Shown here: piece after piece, positions 6,573 through 12,613 of the stretch
Position numbering within the stretch: the stretch's first letter is position 1
Layout of the letters: every line of letters begins with the position of its first letter
Virus record (IMG/VR): IMGVR_UViG_3300047200_000331
Coordinates: 1 to 45,872 of that record
Length of the DNA stretch: 45,872 nucleotides
Source: a virus
Direction: 5' to 3' (one strand)
Position numbers and translations under genes: made by a program
The notes under the pieces: generated by a model
The model's input: only the letters and a program-made list of their open reading frames with translations
Told to the model about the DNA's origin: nothing
Database searches by the model: none

Positions 6573-6926
6573 ATGAAAATCAGCGATTTCTATGTATATC
6601 ATAAAGGCCGGGGCTTTGATGTTCGTTGTAGAAAATGTAATGGCCATTGCAAACAACATGTTGACTATTCCGTCCAGCCTGCAATAAAATATTGGGATTG
6701 CCCGGTGTGCAAAAACAATCGCCTATATCTTGCAGATTTATCACAAAGCTCTTTTACTTTCAAAAGTCCGCGTACTATTGCAATAGACGAAAAAACGTAT
6801 CAAAATTTGTTAGCTATGGCAGACGGACAAGAAACATTCATATCGGCTGTTATAGAGCGTATGCTGACCGGACAGCCCTATATGCTGAGCGAGGACGGTT
6901 GGAATGATGCACCGAAAGTATGCTAA
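6573..6926 (+). CDS. First early protein: zinc ribbon plus ribbon-helix-helix-like tail
   Basis: 117 residues. CRKC (with HC following) and CPVC in the first half form a likely four-cysteine zinc ribbon. The second half (RTIAIDEKTYQNLLAMADG...FISAVIERML) resembles the strand-helix-helix of ribbon-helix-helix DNA-binding proteins. It is the first gene after the strongest promoter, where phages commonly place host-takeover or regulatory proteins. The DNA-binding role is inferred. Confidence 0.75.
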   Translation: MKISDFYVYHKGRGFDVRCRKCNGHCKQHVDYSVQPAIKYWDCPVCKNNRLYLADLSQSSFTFKSPRTIAIDEKTYQNLLAMADGQETFISAVIERMLTGQPYMLSEDGWNDAPKVC

Positions 6927-7080
6927 ATGTTCTTATGCTGTCTGGCGACAGACTGTCGATAAACGAGGACACTATCACTTGCAGCGACAATGTGCAATCA
7001 GTCTACGGAAGTGTATTGACTATCGTAAGTCTGAATCCTGTCCCACAAAAAATTTGAAAATTTTGCCAGATTTTACTTGA
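6907..7080 (+). CDS. Small cysteine-containing basic protein
   Basis: 57 residues beginning MHRKYAKCSYAVWRQ, with four cysteines (C8, C29, C35, C45) and many basic residues. It overlaps the previous gene by 20 bases in another frame, and its TGA lies within the -35 of the next promoter (7077-7082). No strong ribosome binding site is visible, so it probably depends on coupled translation. The call rests on the open frame and protein-like composition. Confidence 0.5.
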   Translation: MHRKYAKCSYAVWRQTVDKRGHYHLQRQCAISLRKCIDYRKSESCPTKNLKILPDFT

Positions 7081-7105
7081 CATGTATTATAAAGTATGAT
7101 ACAAT
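7077..7105 (+). promoter_or_regulatory. Promoter giving an apparently leaderless transcript
   Basis: TTGACA (7077-7082), 17-base spacer, TACAAT (7100-7105), with TATGA before the -10. The ATG of the endonuclease VII-like gene is at 7112, just where transcription should begin, so the message may have no leader. Confidence 0.8.
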
Positions 7106-7111
7106 TAAAAC

Positions 7112-7471
7112 ATGAATCAGTATTATCAAACACATAAAAAAGAAATGATTGCAAACGCTGCCCGGTGGTATAAACTGAATCCCGAAAAAGTAGCTAAGAT
7201 AATGCGGTCACGGCATTACTGGCAAAAATATGGCATAACACCAAAAATTTATGAAAAACTACTTTACAAACAAAATGGTTGCTGTGCTATTTGTGGCCGC
7301 CATTGTACAATGTTCTCTACTTATTTTTGTGTAGACGAAGACCCGTTTGTTCATCTACCACGTGGATTGCTTTGTAATGGTTGTAACAGAATTGTCGGTC
7401 AATATGAACATGGACGGCTAAAAAACAAGAATCTTATACAAAAGATTGAAATTTATCTTGCAAAGTATTAA
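7112..7471 (+). CDS. Endonuclease VII-like HNH protein with altered active site
   Basis: 119 residues. The YGITPKIYEKLLYKQNGCCAICG segment, split here as YGITPKIYEKLL and CCAICG, and the later RGLLCNGCN match the phage recombination endonuclease VII family (Holliday-junction resolvase fold with a CxxC/CxxC zinc site). The usual metal-binding DHDH is VDEDP here: Asp75 remains, but the following His is Glu76 and the next His is Pro78. It may be inactive, use another metal ligand, or bind junctions without cutting. Its own promoter begins 35 bases upstream. An intact version is fused to a phosphatase at 13389. Confidence 0.8.
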   Translation: MNQYYQTHKKEMIANAARWYKLNPEKVAKIMRSRHYWQKYGITPKIYEKLLYKQNGCCAICGRHCTMFSTYFCVDEDPFVHLPRGLLCNGCNRIVGQYEHGRLKNKNLIQKIEIYLAKY

Positions 7472-7496
7472 AAAATTACGTATATTATATATAGCA

Positions 7497-7581
7497 AGTG
7501 GTTAAGCTAACTCACCACTATAAAACGGAGAGCGGTTTGCCGGTTCGCCAAAAACCGGCTGCAATTATACTTTAGATAATT
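7497..7581 (+). promoter_or_regulatory. Leader hairpins upstream of the 7598 gene
   Basis: Three consecutive stems: AGTGGT/ACCACT (7497-7502 with 7514-7519), GCCGGTT/AACCGGC (7539-7545 with 7553-7559) and AATTAT/ATAATT (7563-7568 with 7576-7581). They end ten bases before the GAAAGG ribosome binding site. No T-run follows, so they are not terminators. Confidence 0.6.
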
Positions 7582-7597
7582 TTGAAAGGATAAGACA

Positions 7598-7771
7598 ATG
7601 ACGAAGAAAACTCCAAAACAATTCAAACGAGCATTGCTTAACCTAATAGAGCACGCTCCGACAATGGGGACGGTTGTTATTACTGATTTAGCTCAAGATG
7701 TCATTAGGCAAGGTCAATTTGTTTTAGCCCCATTGTTAAAACTTATTGCCAATTCGATTTATACTGATTAA
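7598..7771 (+). CDS. Small hypothetical early protein
   Basis: 57 residues (MTKKTPKQFKRALLNLIEHA...), basic at the N-terminus, then helical and hydrophobic (FVLAPLLKLIANSIYTD). It has a GAAAGG ribosome binding site ten bases upstream. No family recognised. Confidence 0.65.
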   Translation: MTKKTPKQFKRALLNLIEHAPTMGTVVITDLAQDVIRQGQFVLAPLLKLIANSIYTD

Positions 7772-7789
7772 CACGTTAATTATAAAATG

Positions 7790-7833
7790 ACAGTCTTTAC
7801 GCTCCTGCTCACGAGCCGGGGCGTATTAACTGT
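7790..7833 (+). promoter_or_regulatory. Three-tier leader hairpin
   Basis: Outer stem ACAGT/ACTGT (7790-7794, 7829-7833), symmetric 3x3 internal loop (ctt/tta), inner stem TACGCTCC/GGGGCGTA (7798-7805, 7818-7825, one G-U), and within the loop GCTC/GAGC. It ends directly before a GAGG ribosome binding site. The plan is shared with elements near 8427, 8941 and 10181. Confidence 0.7.
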
Positions 7834-7844
7834 TGAGGTGCGAT

Positions 7845-7901
7845 ATGTTTTGCAAAGAAATTTGGATTTTATTTGTGTTTATCACTGTTTCGTTGTGGTA
7901 A
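7845..7901 (+). CDS. Hydrophobic micropeptide
   Basis: 18 residues (MFCKEIWILFVFITVSLW), nearly all hydrophobic after Lys4-Glu5. It has a GAGG site six bases upstream and directly follows the leader hairpin. It could be a membrane micropeptide or a leader peptide for the large RNA that starts 50 bases later. Evidence is only the start site and composition. Confidence 0.4.
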   Translation: MFCKEIWILFVFITVSLW

Positions 7902-7953
7902 AATATTTTTACTTTTCGTTTGCAACGTACCGCAAAATAGTATATAGAGGGGT

Positions 7954-8138
7954 CTTTGACAAGTTAAGACATGCAATCAGCTAAGGGCGGACAAAGCAGA
8001 TACGTCTGGCCTTTGACCTGTACTAAATCCGCCGCTGTTATAATAATGTGAAAAAAGGCCAACAGAAATCGGGGACTAACTCGACAGCCACTATGCTGTA
8101 AAATTAAGATGTTGGTTGCATGTCTTAATCTGTCAAAG
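7954..8138 (+). ncRNA. Structured RNA closed by a 22-bp helix
   Basis: Arms 7954-7975 and 8117-8138 pair over 22 positions, with one A-C mismatch and one G-U pair: 8 bp CTTTGACA/TGTCAAAG, then TTAAGACATGCA with its complement. Inside are GGCGGA/TCCGCC (7986-7991, 8028-8033), GGCCTTT/AAAGGCC (8008-8014, 8054-8060), CTGTT/AACAG (8035-8039, 8061-8065) and ACAGC/GCTGT (8084-8088, 8095-8099). The first two cross, so they form a pseudoknot or alternate. ATTAAGA at 8103-8109 can also pair with TCTTAAT at 8122-8128, opening the long helix. No reading frame or tRNA fold explains it; a 5' regulatory RNA or RNase III substrate is likely. Confidence 0.7.
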
Positions 8139-8154
8139 TTTTTGGAGTTAGACT

Positions 8155-8280
8155 ATGTGTATGTTTGATGATAATGGTGTTATGCTGCCTGAGACCTACG
8201 ATGAGGAGGGTAACCGAACAGGACCGGATTGCCATGGTTGCGGTGAATGTGCAGATTTTGAAGAAGTTGAGGACAAATAA
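8155..8280 (+). CDS. Small acidic CxxC protein
   Basis: 41 residues (MCMFDDNGVMLPETYDEEGN, then CHGCGEC and an acidic tail). It has GGAG seven bases upstream and follows the 185-nt RNA, so that RNA is its leader. The CHGCGEC cluster suggests metal binding. Unknown function. Confidence 0.65.
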   Translation: MCMFDDNGVMLPETYDEEGNRTGPDCHGCGECADFEEVEDK

Positions 8281-8281
8281 T

Positions 8282-8428
8282 ATGTGCGACAAAAGACAAT
8301 TAGTTAAGTACATTTTTCACGACCAGAACGAAGCCTATACCTGTGCTAAGAAGGCTCTTGACGCCCACAGTCGCGTAAGTGTTGGCTACGACGGAGAAAC
8401 TGGTCTCTGGACAGTTTCAATAGGTTAA
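8282..8428 (+). CDS. Small hypothetical protein
   Basis: 48 residues (MCDKRQLVKYIFHDQNEAYT...VGYDGETGLWTVSIG) from ATG 8282, one base after the previous stop. A longer frame from 8165 would run through the upstream gene and is rejected. The fold looks like a small alpha-beta protein. No family recognised. Confidence 0.65.
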   Translation: MCDKRQLVKYIFHDQNEAYTCAKKALDAHSRVSVGYDGETGLWTVSIG

Positions 8429-8503
8429 ACTTTTCTTCGGTGTCCGGCATGGTCTGAGTTGCCATAATGTCAACTTCGCACGCCGGTATCCAAAGAAAAG
8501 TTT
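8427..8503 (+). promoter_or_regulatory. Long multi-tier leader hairpin
   Basis: Outer stem of 11 bp AAACTTTTCTT/AAGAAAAGTTT (8427-8437, 8493-8503), then GG/CC, a 3x3 internal loop (tgt/tat), then CCGGC/GCCGG. It begins at the stop codon of the previous gene and ends just before the AAAGG of the next. Confidence 0.75.
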
Positions 8504-8520
8504 AATAGAAAGGTTATGTA

Positions 8521-8655
8521 ATGAAAAAGACCATATTTACATTAGAAAAAGGCGAATTAGATTATGTAGTGAAATGGCATGGAGAGATTGAATTCAGTGG
8601 TAGTCTTGACTCTTGCTTAACATACATTAAGAATCAATTTGAAAATGGACGTTAA
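8521..8655 (+). CDS. Small hypothetical protein
   Basis: 44 residues (MKKTIFTLEKGELDYVVKWH...YIKNQFENGR), alpha-beta in character, with AAAGG nine bases upstream. It lies between two leader hairpins, so it is effectively its own cistron. No family recognised. Confidence 0.65.
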   Translation: MKKTIFTLEKGELDYVVKWHGEIEFSGSLDSCLTYIKNQFENGR

Positions 8656-8723
8656 ACGCGACTCCCCCTCGTGCCGTAGCGGCTTTCACCTCCGGCTCTA
8701 CGGCACATTAGGAATTTGCGTTT
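8654..8723 (+). promoter_or_regulatory. Leader hairpin of the GTGCCGT class, copy 1
   Basis: Outer stem AAACGC/GCGTTT (8654-8659, 8718-8723), symmetric 11x11 internal loop, inner stem GTGCCGTAG/CTACGGCAC (8671-8679, 8698-8706). It starts within the stop codon of the upstream gene and ends before GAAAGG. Confidence 0.75.
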
Positions 8724-8735
8724 GAAAGGTAAAAC

Positions 8736-8939
8736 ATGGCTGTTAAAGTAAAAAACTTAAAAGAGCAAATAGGTACGCTTGAACCCCGGCCGTTTTTGTA
8801 CTGTTCTATTTGTGGTGCGGAATATTCAGCGAATGCCGGAGATTATTGGACAGCAAACCCGGAGCATATTTTTATATGCTGCGACGAGCCGATATTGTTA
8901 ATGACAACACCTGTGGAATATAGAGAAGTAAAGAGCTAA
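8736..8939 (+). CDS. Zinc-ribbon-like small protein
   Basis: 67 residues. CSICG in the middle and CC near residue 51 could form a zinc site. Start at 8736 follows GAAAGG. Hairpins flank it on both sides. No specific family. Confidence 0.65.
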   Translation: MAVKVKNLKEQIGTLEPRPFLYCSICGAEYSANAGDYWTANPEHIFICCDEPILLMTTPVEYREVKS

Positions 8940-8940
8940 C

Positions 8941-9038
8941 ACTACCTGCGTGCCGTGTTAAGACGTTGCCTTAGAGCTGATGTGGCACGGCACAACGGTA
9001 GTTTTAGACAAAGTCCTATCTGTTACTTATGAATAGGA
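8941..9038 (+). promoter_or_regulatory. Leader hairpin of the GTGCCGT class, copy 2, plus RBS-masking stem
   Basis: Outer ACTACC/GGTAGT (8941-8946, 8997-9002), 3x3 internal loop (tgc/aac), inner GTGCCGTG/CACGGCAC (8950-8957, 8986-8993). A second stem TCCTAT/ATAGGA (9014-9019, 9033-9038) covers most of the AGGAG ribosome binding site of the 9046 gene, so it could control that gene's translation. Confidence 0.7.
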
Positions 9039-9045
9039 GAACAAA

Positions 9046-9489
9046 ATGGCCGGACTACTTTGCAGATATTGTCAAGAATGTGCACACGCCGACACGTGCG
9101 AAGACCCAAAAACCGAAGAAGACATGGGCACAAGTCAAAAAAGACCATGTAAGAATTATGAATTAGCAACAGATGATTTTGTTGAAGATGAAGACGAAGT
9201 GACAGACAAAGATAGTATTGATAATAATGATGTTGTTTTACATAGCCCACAACATGGTGCGTGCGACAATGCTGAACACGTTGATAGTGGAACTGGGACT
9301 GAATCACTTGCCGATAAATTTGTCCGTATATCCGGTAAGCGATTGACGCGAGCCTTGTACGAGTTAAAACTCATGGCACAGTTTGGCCGCCTGCGAAAAC
9401 AGTATGACTGGACGCAGGAACAAGCTGATGCTATTGTGTTAGCATTAAAACAGGCTGTGGATAAAGTAGAACAACAATTGAGGAGATAA
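9046..9489 (+). CDS. Hypothetical protein with cysteine head and helical tail
   Basis: 147 residues. CRYCQECAHADTC near the N-terminus is a likely zinc site; the middle (DDFVEDEDEVTDKDSIDNND) is acidic and probably disordered. The tail from about residue 88 (LADKFVRISGKRLTRALYEL...) is helical and basic. Two small domains joined by a linker are suggested. Unknown function. Confidence 0.7.
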   Translation: MAGLLCRYCQECAHADTCEDPKTEEDMGTSQKRPCKNYELATDDFVEDEDEVTDKDSIDNNDVVLHSPQHGACDNAEHVDSGTGTESLADKFVRISGKRLTRALYELKLMAQFGRLRKQYDWTQEQADAIVLALKQAVDKVEQQLRR

Positions 9490-9492
9490 AAT

Positions 9493-9681
9493 ATGGACGC
9501 ATATACTGCGACTGGATTAGCAGAAGGGTTTATCGAAACTGATAATGAAGAGCAAGTTGTTGAAGCGTGGCAGTATCTTGTTGATACTGGTTTGGCGTGG
9601 AGTTTACAGGGATATTTTGGTCGCACAGCCCGGCAGTTAATTGACGCCGGGATAATTAAGGGGAAAAATAATGCTTTATAG
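9493..9681 (+). CDS. Conserved small phage protein
   Basis: 62 residues. The segment AWQYLVDTGLAWSLQGYFGR followed by TARQLIDAG matches, from memory, a family of about 60 residues found in many unrelated phages, of unknown function. It starts three bases after the previous stop and overlaps the next gene by 11. Confidence 0.8.
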   Translation: MDAYTATGLAEGFIETDNEEQVVEAWQYLVDTGLAWSLQGYFGRTARQLIDAGIIKGKNNAL

Positions 9682-9937
9682 AATCTTTACCGAAAACAAA
9701 CAAAAAGACGGCGTAGCAAAGGTTGTAACCCGGTTTTTTGATGGGTTTACACTAATAGAGGGTGAAGGCTATTGGCAAGGCAAACCAGAAAAAACTTTGA
9801 TTATCGAAATTGATACAATCAATTCTACATGTCCGTCAAACCGTATTTCTGCCATTGTGGACGAAATTAAAGAGTTAAACAATCAACAATGTTGCTTGGT
9901 ACAAGAAACATCACTTGTTAGGAGTTATACACAATGA
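9671..9937 (+). CDS. Hypothetical protein
   Basis: 88 residues, mixed alpha-beta (DGFTLIEGEGYWQGKPEKT...VDEIKELNNQQ). The sequence GYWQG.PE.TLIIEI resembles small phage proteins with a beta-sheet core and a helical end, but no named family is assigned. It overlaps both neighbours (11 and 4 bases). Confidence 0.7.
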   Translation: MLYRIFTENKQKDGVAKVVTRFFDGFTLIEGEGYWQGKPEKTLIIEIDTINSTCPSNRISAIVDEIKELNNQQCCLVQETSLVRSYTQ

Positions 9938-10071
9938 ATGATATTGACTACAATCCGAAGTATGCAACGAAGGACGCTTATGGCAACGTTACTCTAAAAG
10001 CCAAAAAGCAACGGCCAGTCCGGCCCCGGCGTAAAATTCGTTTGAAATTCAAACACGGTTTAACCCCTTAA
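9934..10071 (+). CDS. Small very basic protein
   Basis: 45 residues with a lysine/arginine-rich second half (KAKKQRPVRPRRKIRLKFKH). The ATG overlaps the upstream stop (ATGA). Likely nucleic-acid binding; unknown otherwise. Confidence 0.6.
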   Translation: MNDIDYNPKYATKDAYGNVTLKAKKQRPVRPRRKIRLKFKHGLTP

Positions 10072-10089
10072 TTGAAAGAGAGATAAAGT

Positions 10090-10179
10090 ATGTATTATTG
10101 TATAAGTTTTGGTGTTGGAATAGTTGTAGGAGCCGCAGTATTGTTTATAGGTATATGGCTTGGAGCTAAGATAAGTTAA
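10090..10179 (+). CDS. Single-pass membrane micropeptide
   Basis: 29 residues (MYYCISFGVGIVVGAAVLFI, then GIWLGAKIS), one glycine-rich transmembrane helix with GxxxG-like spacing that would favour helix packing. It has a GAGAG-type site upstream. Unknown role at the host membrane. Confidence 0.5.
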   Translation: MYYCISFGVGIVVGAAVLFIGIWLGAKIS

Positions 10180-10180
10180 T

Positions 10181-10253
10181 TTTGCCCGCGTGCCGTGTAT
10201 ACAGAGATAAAACCGAAAACGGAGAATAAACTCTTCGCACGGCACAACGGCAA
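10181..10253 (+). promoter_or_regulatory. Leader hairpin of the GTGCCGT class, copy 3
   Basis: Outer TTGCC/GGCAA (10182-10186, 10249-10253), 3x3 internal loop (cgc/aac), inner GTGCCGTG/CACGGCAC (10190-10197, 10238-10245). Compared with copies 1 and 2, the outer stems differ in sequence but stay paired, which is covariation. Confidence 0.75.
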
Positions 10254-10277
10254 GATTAACTATTGAAGGGCTTTAAT

Positions 10278-10481
10278 ATGAAAAAAGAGCTAAAACTTTT
10301 TGTCTGGAATGATTTTTGCCCCGATTATACTTCAGGAATTGCCTTTGCGATTGCCAGTACTGAAGACGAAGCCAGACGGTTGATTGTGAAAGAATGTAAA
10401 TGCGAACCTTATACATGGGGTACGTTATCTAAACATCGGTTGGGTAGAAAGTTTGCGGATTGTGTGTTTGGTGGTGGTTAA
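10278..10481 (+). CDS. Hypothetical protein
   Basis: 67 residues from ATG 10278, with GAAGGG nine bases upstream (an earlier in-frame ATG at 10263 overlaps that site). The core FAIASTEDEARRLIVKECKC resembles small phage proteins carrying a helix that begins TEDEAR. A glycine tail ends FGGG. Unknown function. Confidence 0.65.
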   Translation: MKKELKLFVWNDFCPDYTSGIAFAIASTEDEARRLIVKECKCEPYTWGTLSKHRLGRKFADCVFGGG

Positions 10482-10496
10482 TTGAAGGGATAAACA

Positions 10497-11111
10497 ATGA
10501 ATAAACCAAAAAATTTATTAGTACAATATCAAGGCGGCGAGTATGATGGGTGTGTCTGGGAATGGAATTTCTTCTGTTTTGATAGTAAAGGTAAGTTTTA
10601 CAACATTTTTAGTAGTGGTTCTGCCGGGGTTGAAACCGAAGAACAGGCATTAAATCTATTAGATGAAAATAAACCTTATAGTGGAATAAAAAGTCCTATT
10701 GTAACACACCATTGCTATAAACTGAAAACAAAAAAAGCCCTCTTAGAACTTGCAAAAAAGACTAATGTTTATCTACTTAAAGGGCTGATAGAATGGTTCG
10801 GTAAACATTTGCAGGAATATAATGTTTATGCTCTTTGTTCAAAATGTGGGCATGAAATACAAAGCATCGAAGACCTTATTATTGAAGGCGAAGATGAGAT
10901 AATATGTGGAGAATGTTACTCTGCAAACTCTTGTGGTTATTGTGGAGATTATTGCAATAGTGAAAACTTAATTTGTTCTGAAAAAGATATTGTAAAAAAC
11001 GCTGATAGTCTAAAGAGTATATCCAGTAAAACACTATTAGACATACTTGATAATTATGCTCCACTTTGTGTCCATTGTTTTGAACGTTTGGTAGAGCGGG
11101 AATATGAATAG
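10497..11111 (+). CDS. Hypothetical protein with multi-cysteine zinc region
   Basis: 204 residues. The first 85 are alpha-beta (LLVQYQGGEYDGCVWEWNFF). From about residue 110 come CSKC, CGEC, CGYCGDYC, C and CVHC, enough ligands for two or three zinc ions in a RING- or LIM-like arrangement. Such domains act in protein or nucleic-acid binding. It is the largest protein of this small-gene cluster. Unknown function. Confidence 0.7.
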   Translation: MNKPKNLLVQYQGGEYDGCVWEWNFFCFDSKGKFYNIFSSGSAGVETEEQALNLLDENKPYSGIKSPIVTHHCYKLKTKKALLELAKKTNVYLLKGLIEWFGKHLQEYNVYALCSKCGHEIQSIEDLIIEGEDEIICGECYSANSCGYCGDYCNSENLICSEKDIVKNADSLKSISSKTLLDILDNYAPLCVHCFERLVEREYE

Positions 11112-11132
11112 TTAAAAATTGAGGATTGAATT

Positions 11133-11219
11133 ATGAAAGAAGAAAACATTATGTCTGTTGCTGCAATAGCTGTGATTTTGTGGATAGTAGGTTTGTGTAT
11201 TTATTTTGGTTGTAAATAA
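11133..11219 (+). CDS. Single-pass membrane micropeptide
   Basis: 28 residues (MKEENIMSVAAIAVILWIVG and a short tail) with one transmembrane helix after an acidic start. GAGGAT is ten bases upstream. It pairs with the next gene, also a membrane protein. Confidence 0.5.
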   Translation: MKEENIMSVAAIAVILWIVGLCIYFGCK

Positions 11220-11230
11220 GGAGTAAAATC

Positions 11231-11380
11231 ATGTTGTTGATAATTATAAAGATTCTATTAGTAAGTTTGTGGGTACATGCTTTTCTAAAAATCAGTGCAA
11301 ATTTTGTATCTCGTAGAAACATTCCACTTGTTTGGACCTATGGGTTCGGGATAATAACCGGTTTGTTGTGGGTATTGTAA
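11231..11380 (+). CDS. Small membrane protein
   Basis: 49 residues with two hydrophobic segments (LLIIIKILLVSLWVHAFL and YGFGIITGLLWVL) joined by a basic stretch (SRRN). AAGGAG is at a good distance. A holin-like size, but early in the genome and without other support. Confidence 0.55.
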   Translation: MLLIIIKILLVSLWVHAFLKISANFVSRRNIPLVWTYGFGIITGLLWVL

Positions 11381-11394
11381 TTGAGGATTAAACG

Positions 11395-11571
11395 ATGTTG
11401 ACCAGAAAACATTTTAAGGCAATAGCAGAGGTTATCAAAACGGCAGAAAACGTCCACCAAGAAACAATGGACGAAAAACGGCTTTATATTGCAAACCATT
11501 TAGCAGATTTTTGTGAAACACAAAATTCACGTTTTGACCGTGAGAAGTTTTTGACGGCGTGTAATGTTTAA
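11395..11571 (+). CDS. Conserved small phage protein
   Basis: 58 residues (MLTRKHFKAIAEVIKTAENV...FCETQNSRFDREKFLTACN). Proteins of this form, with an opening (T)xxxFKAIAEiIK and a closing F..eKFL.AC, occur in many phages infecting diverse bacteria (recognised from memory); function unknown. GAGGAT lies upstream. Confidence 0.75.
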   Translation: MLTRKHFKAIAEVIKTAENVHQETMDEKRLYIANHLADFCETQNSRFDREKFLTACNV

Positions 11572-11589
11572 TACTCGACCCCTTCTTTT

Positions 11590-11640
11590 CTACCCTTAGA
11601 GAACCGCATCACATCCCCGGTTCGGTTCTCAATAGGTTAG
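11590..11640 (+). promoter_or_regulatory. Two-tier leader hairpin
   Basis: Outer CTACCCT/AGGTTAG (11590-11596, 11634-11640, one mismatch), small internal loop, inner GAGAACCG/CGGTTCTC (11599-11606, 11623-11630). It ends five bases before AAAGG of the next gene. Confidence 0.7.
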
Positions 11641-11656
11641 AATGAAAGGCAATACA

Positions 11657-11881
11657 ATGAACGAAATTGATTTAGTAAAAGTCTCACACACAAACGATTT
11701 GGACTGGGTGGTTCGCGTGATTGATTCTTTGAACAACGCAAACACCGAAGGTATCCGGTCGAGATTATGTATAACAGAAGTCTTAAACTTTCTTAATTGT
11801 TTAGGCGACCCAATACCAAGTGGGAATACAATGTTTTTAACTGACGATGTTGGCTTATATTTAGAAAGGGGATTAACATGA
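11657..11881 (+). CDS. Hypothetical protein
   Basis: 74 residues from ATG 11657 (AAAGG upstream; an earlier in-frame ATG at 11642 precedes that site). Mixed alpha-beta, no motif recognised. Its stop overlaps the next start (ATGA). Confidence 0.65.
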   Translation: MNEIDLVKVSHTNDLDWVVRVIDSLNNANTEGIRSRLCITEVLNFLNCLGDPIPSGNTMFLTDDVGLYLERGLT

Positions 11882-11967
11882 AACTAATTTGCCCGGCTTG
11901 TGGCGAAACTTATTATACTATTGAATGTATTTTTGATGACGACGGCGTTCATTGTCCAAGAAAGTGA
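11878..11967 (+). CDS. Tiny zinc-knuckle protein
   Basis: 29 residues (MKLICPACGETYYTIECIFD and a tail ending CPRK). CPAC plus two more cysteines could hold one zinc. Translationally coupled to the upstream gene by ATGA. Confidence 0.55.
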   Translation: MKLICPACGETYYTIECIFDDDGVHCPRK

Positions 11968-11974
11968 GACAACG

Positions 11975-12247
11975 ATGTTAAAATTAGCAAACAAAACGAT
12001 AAACGGAGTATCAGTATCAGAAATGAAAGATGGTGATGTTGCTGTTATTGTTGGATGGGGCAATGGTGTTACCTATGTTGGTAGTGTTGTCTATGCTGGT
12101 AGGGTTGTTCAACGATATGGGAATAATTTAATCACTCTTGGTGCGAATGAAGGAAAAAGTTGGTCTAATTTTTTTGATTGTATTTTGTCTCCAGATGAGA
12201 ATCGCGTAAGAATATTAGAAAAAGGCGAAACGTTAGTTGTGGAGTAA
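11975..12247 (+). CDS. Hypothetical beta-rich protein
   Basis: 90 residues from ATG 11975. The frame is open further upstream to 11900, but that part overlaps the tiny zinc gene. Many beta strands (DVAVIVGWGNGVTYVGSVVY) suggest a small barrel, followed by a segment ending ILEKGETLVVE. No family recognised. Confidence 0.65.
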   Translation: MLKLANKTINGVSVSEMKDGDVAVIVGWGNGVTYVGSVVYAGRVVQRYGNNLITLGANEGKSWSNFFDCILSPDENRVRILEKGETLVVE

Positions 12248-12252
12248 ATATT

Positions 12253-12507
12253 ATGTCCGAAGATAACTTCTATAATGAATGTCCAATGTGCGGTGGAGTA
12301 GTTTTTACATCTGATGATGGTGAAGAAATTTATTGTATTGATTGTGGCTGGTTCAACGACAATATACAAAAACATACAGAAGAAAACGTCCCATACCCTA
12401 TTTGTCCTTTGAATATGTATTTTGAAGGAGACGAAAACAAGTGTGATACTAATAAATGTGATTTTGATACAGATACTCGAAGTTGTACAGAAGCCTGTAA
12501 AATATAA
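12253..12507 (+). CDS. Zinc-ribbon protein
   Basis: 84 residues. CPMCGG and CIDCGW form a classical zinc ribbon at residues 10-35. The tail carries five further cysteines, including CDTNKCDF and CTEAC. Acidic overall. It ends ten bases before the next promoter. Confidence 0.7.
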   Translation: MSEDNFYNECPMCGGVVFTSDDGEEIYCIDCGWFNDNIQKHTEENVPYPICPLNMYFEGDENKCDTNKCDFDTDTRSCTEACKI

Positions 12508-12516
12508 ACTTTTTTC

Positions 12517-12545
12517 TTGACTTTTGTGTTGCAATATGATATACT
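12517..12545 (+). promoter_or_regulatory. Internal early promoter
   Basis: TTGACT (12517-12522), 17-base spacer, TATACT (12540-12545), TATGA before the -10. The spacer start TTTGTGTTG is identical to that of the promoter at 14405. It drives the nucleotide-metabolism genes from 12614. Confidence 0.8.
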
Positions 12546-12613
12546 ACAATGAATTATAATTTGTAGATGTTGTGCAGTTAAACTATTAAGAAATATATGT
12601 GAGGAAATTGAAG

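Noticed and set aside
7787-7984. 65-codon rightward open frame
   Set aside because: It runs through the leader hairpin and the start of the structured RNA; the GAGG site fits the 18-codon frame instead.
7954-8138. Retron or transposable element based on inverted arms
   Set aside because: There is no reverse transcriptase or transposase and no target duplication; internal stems suggest a functional RNA.
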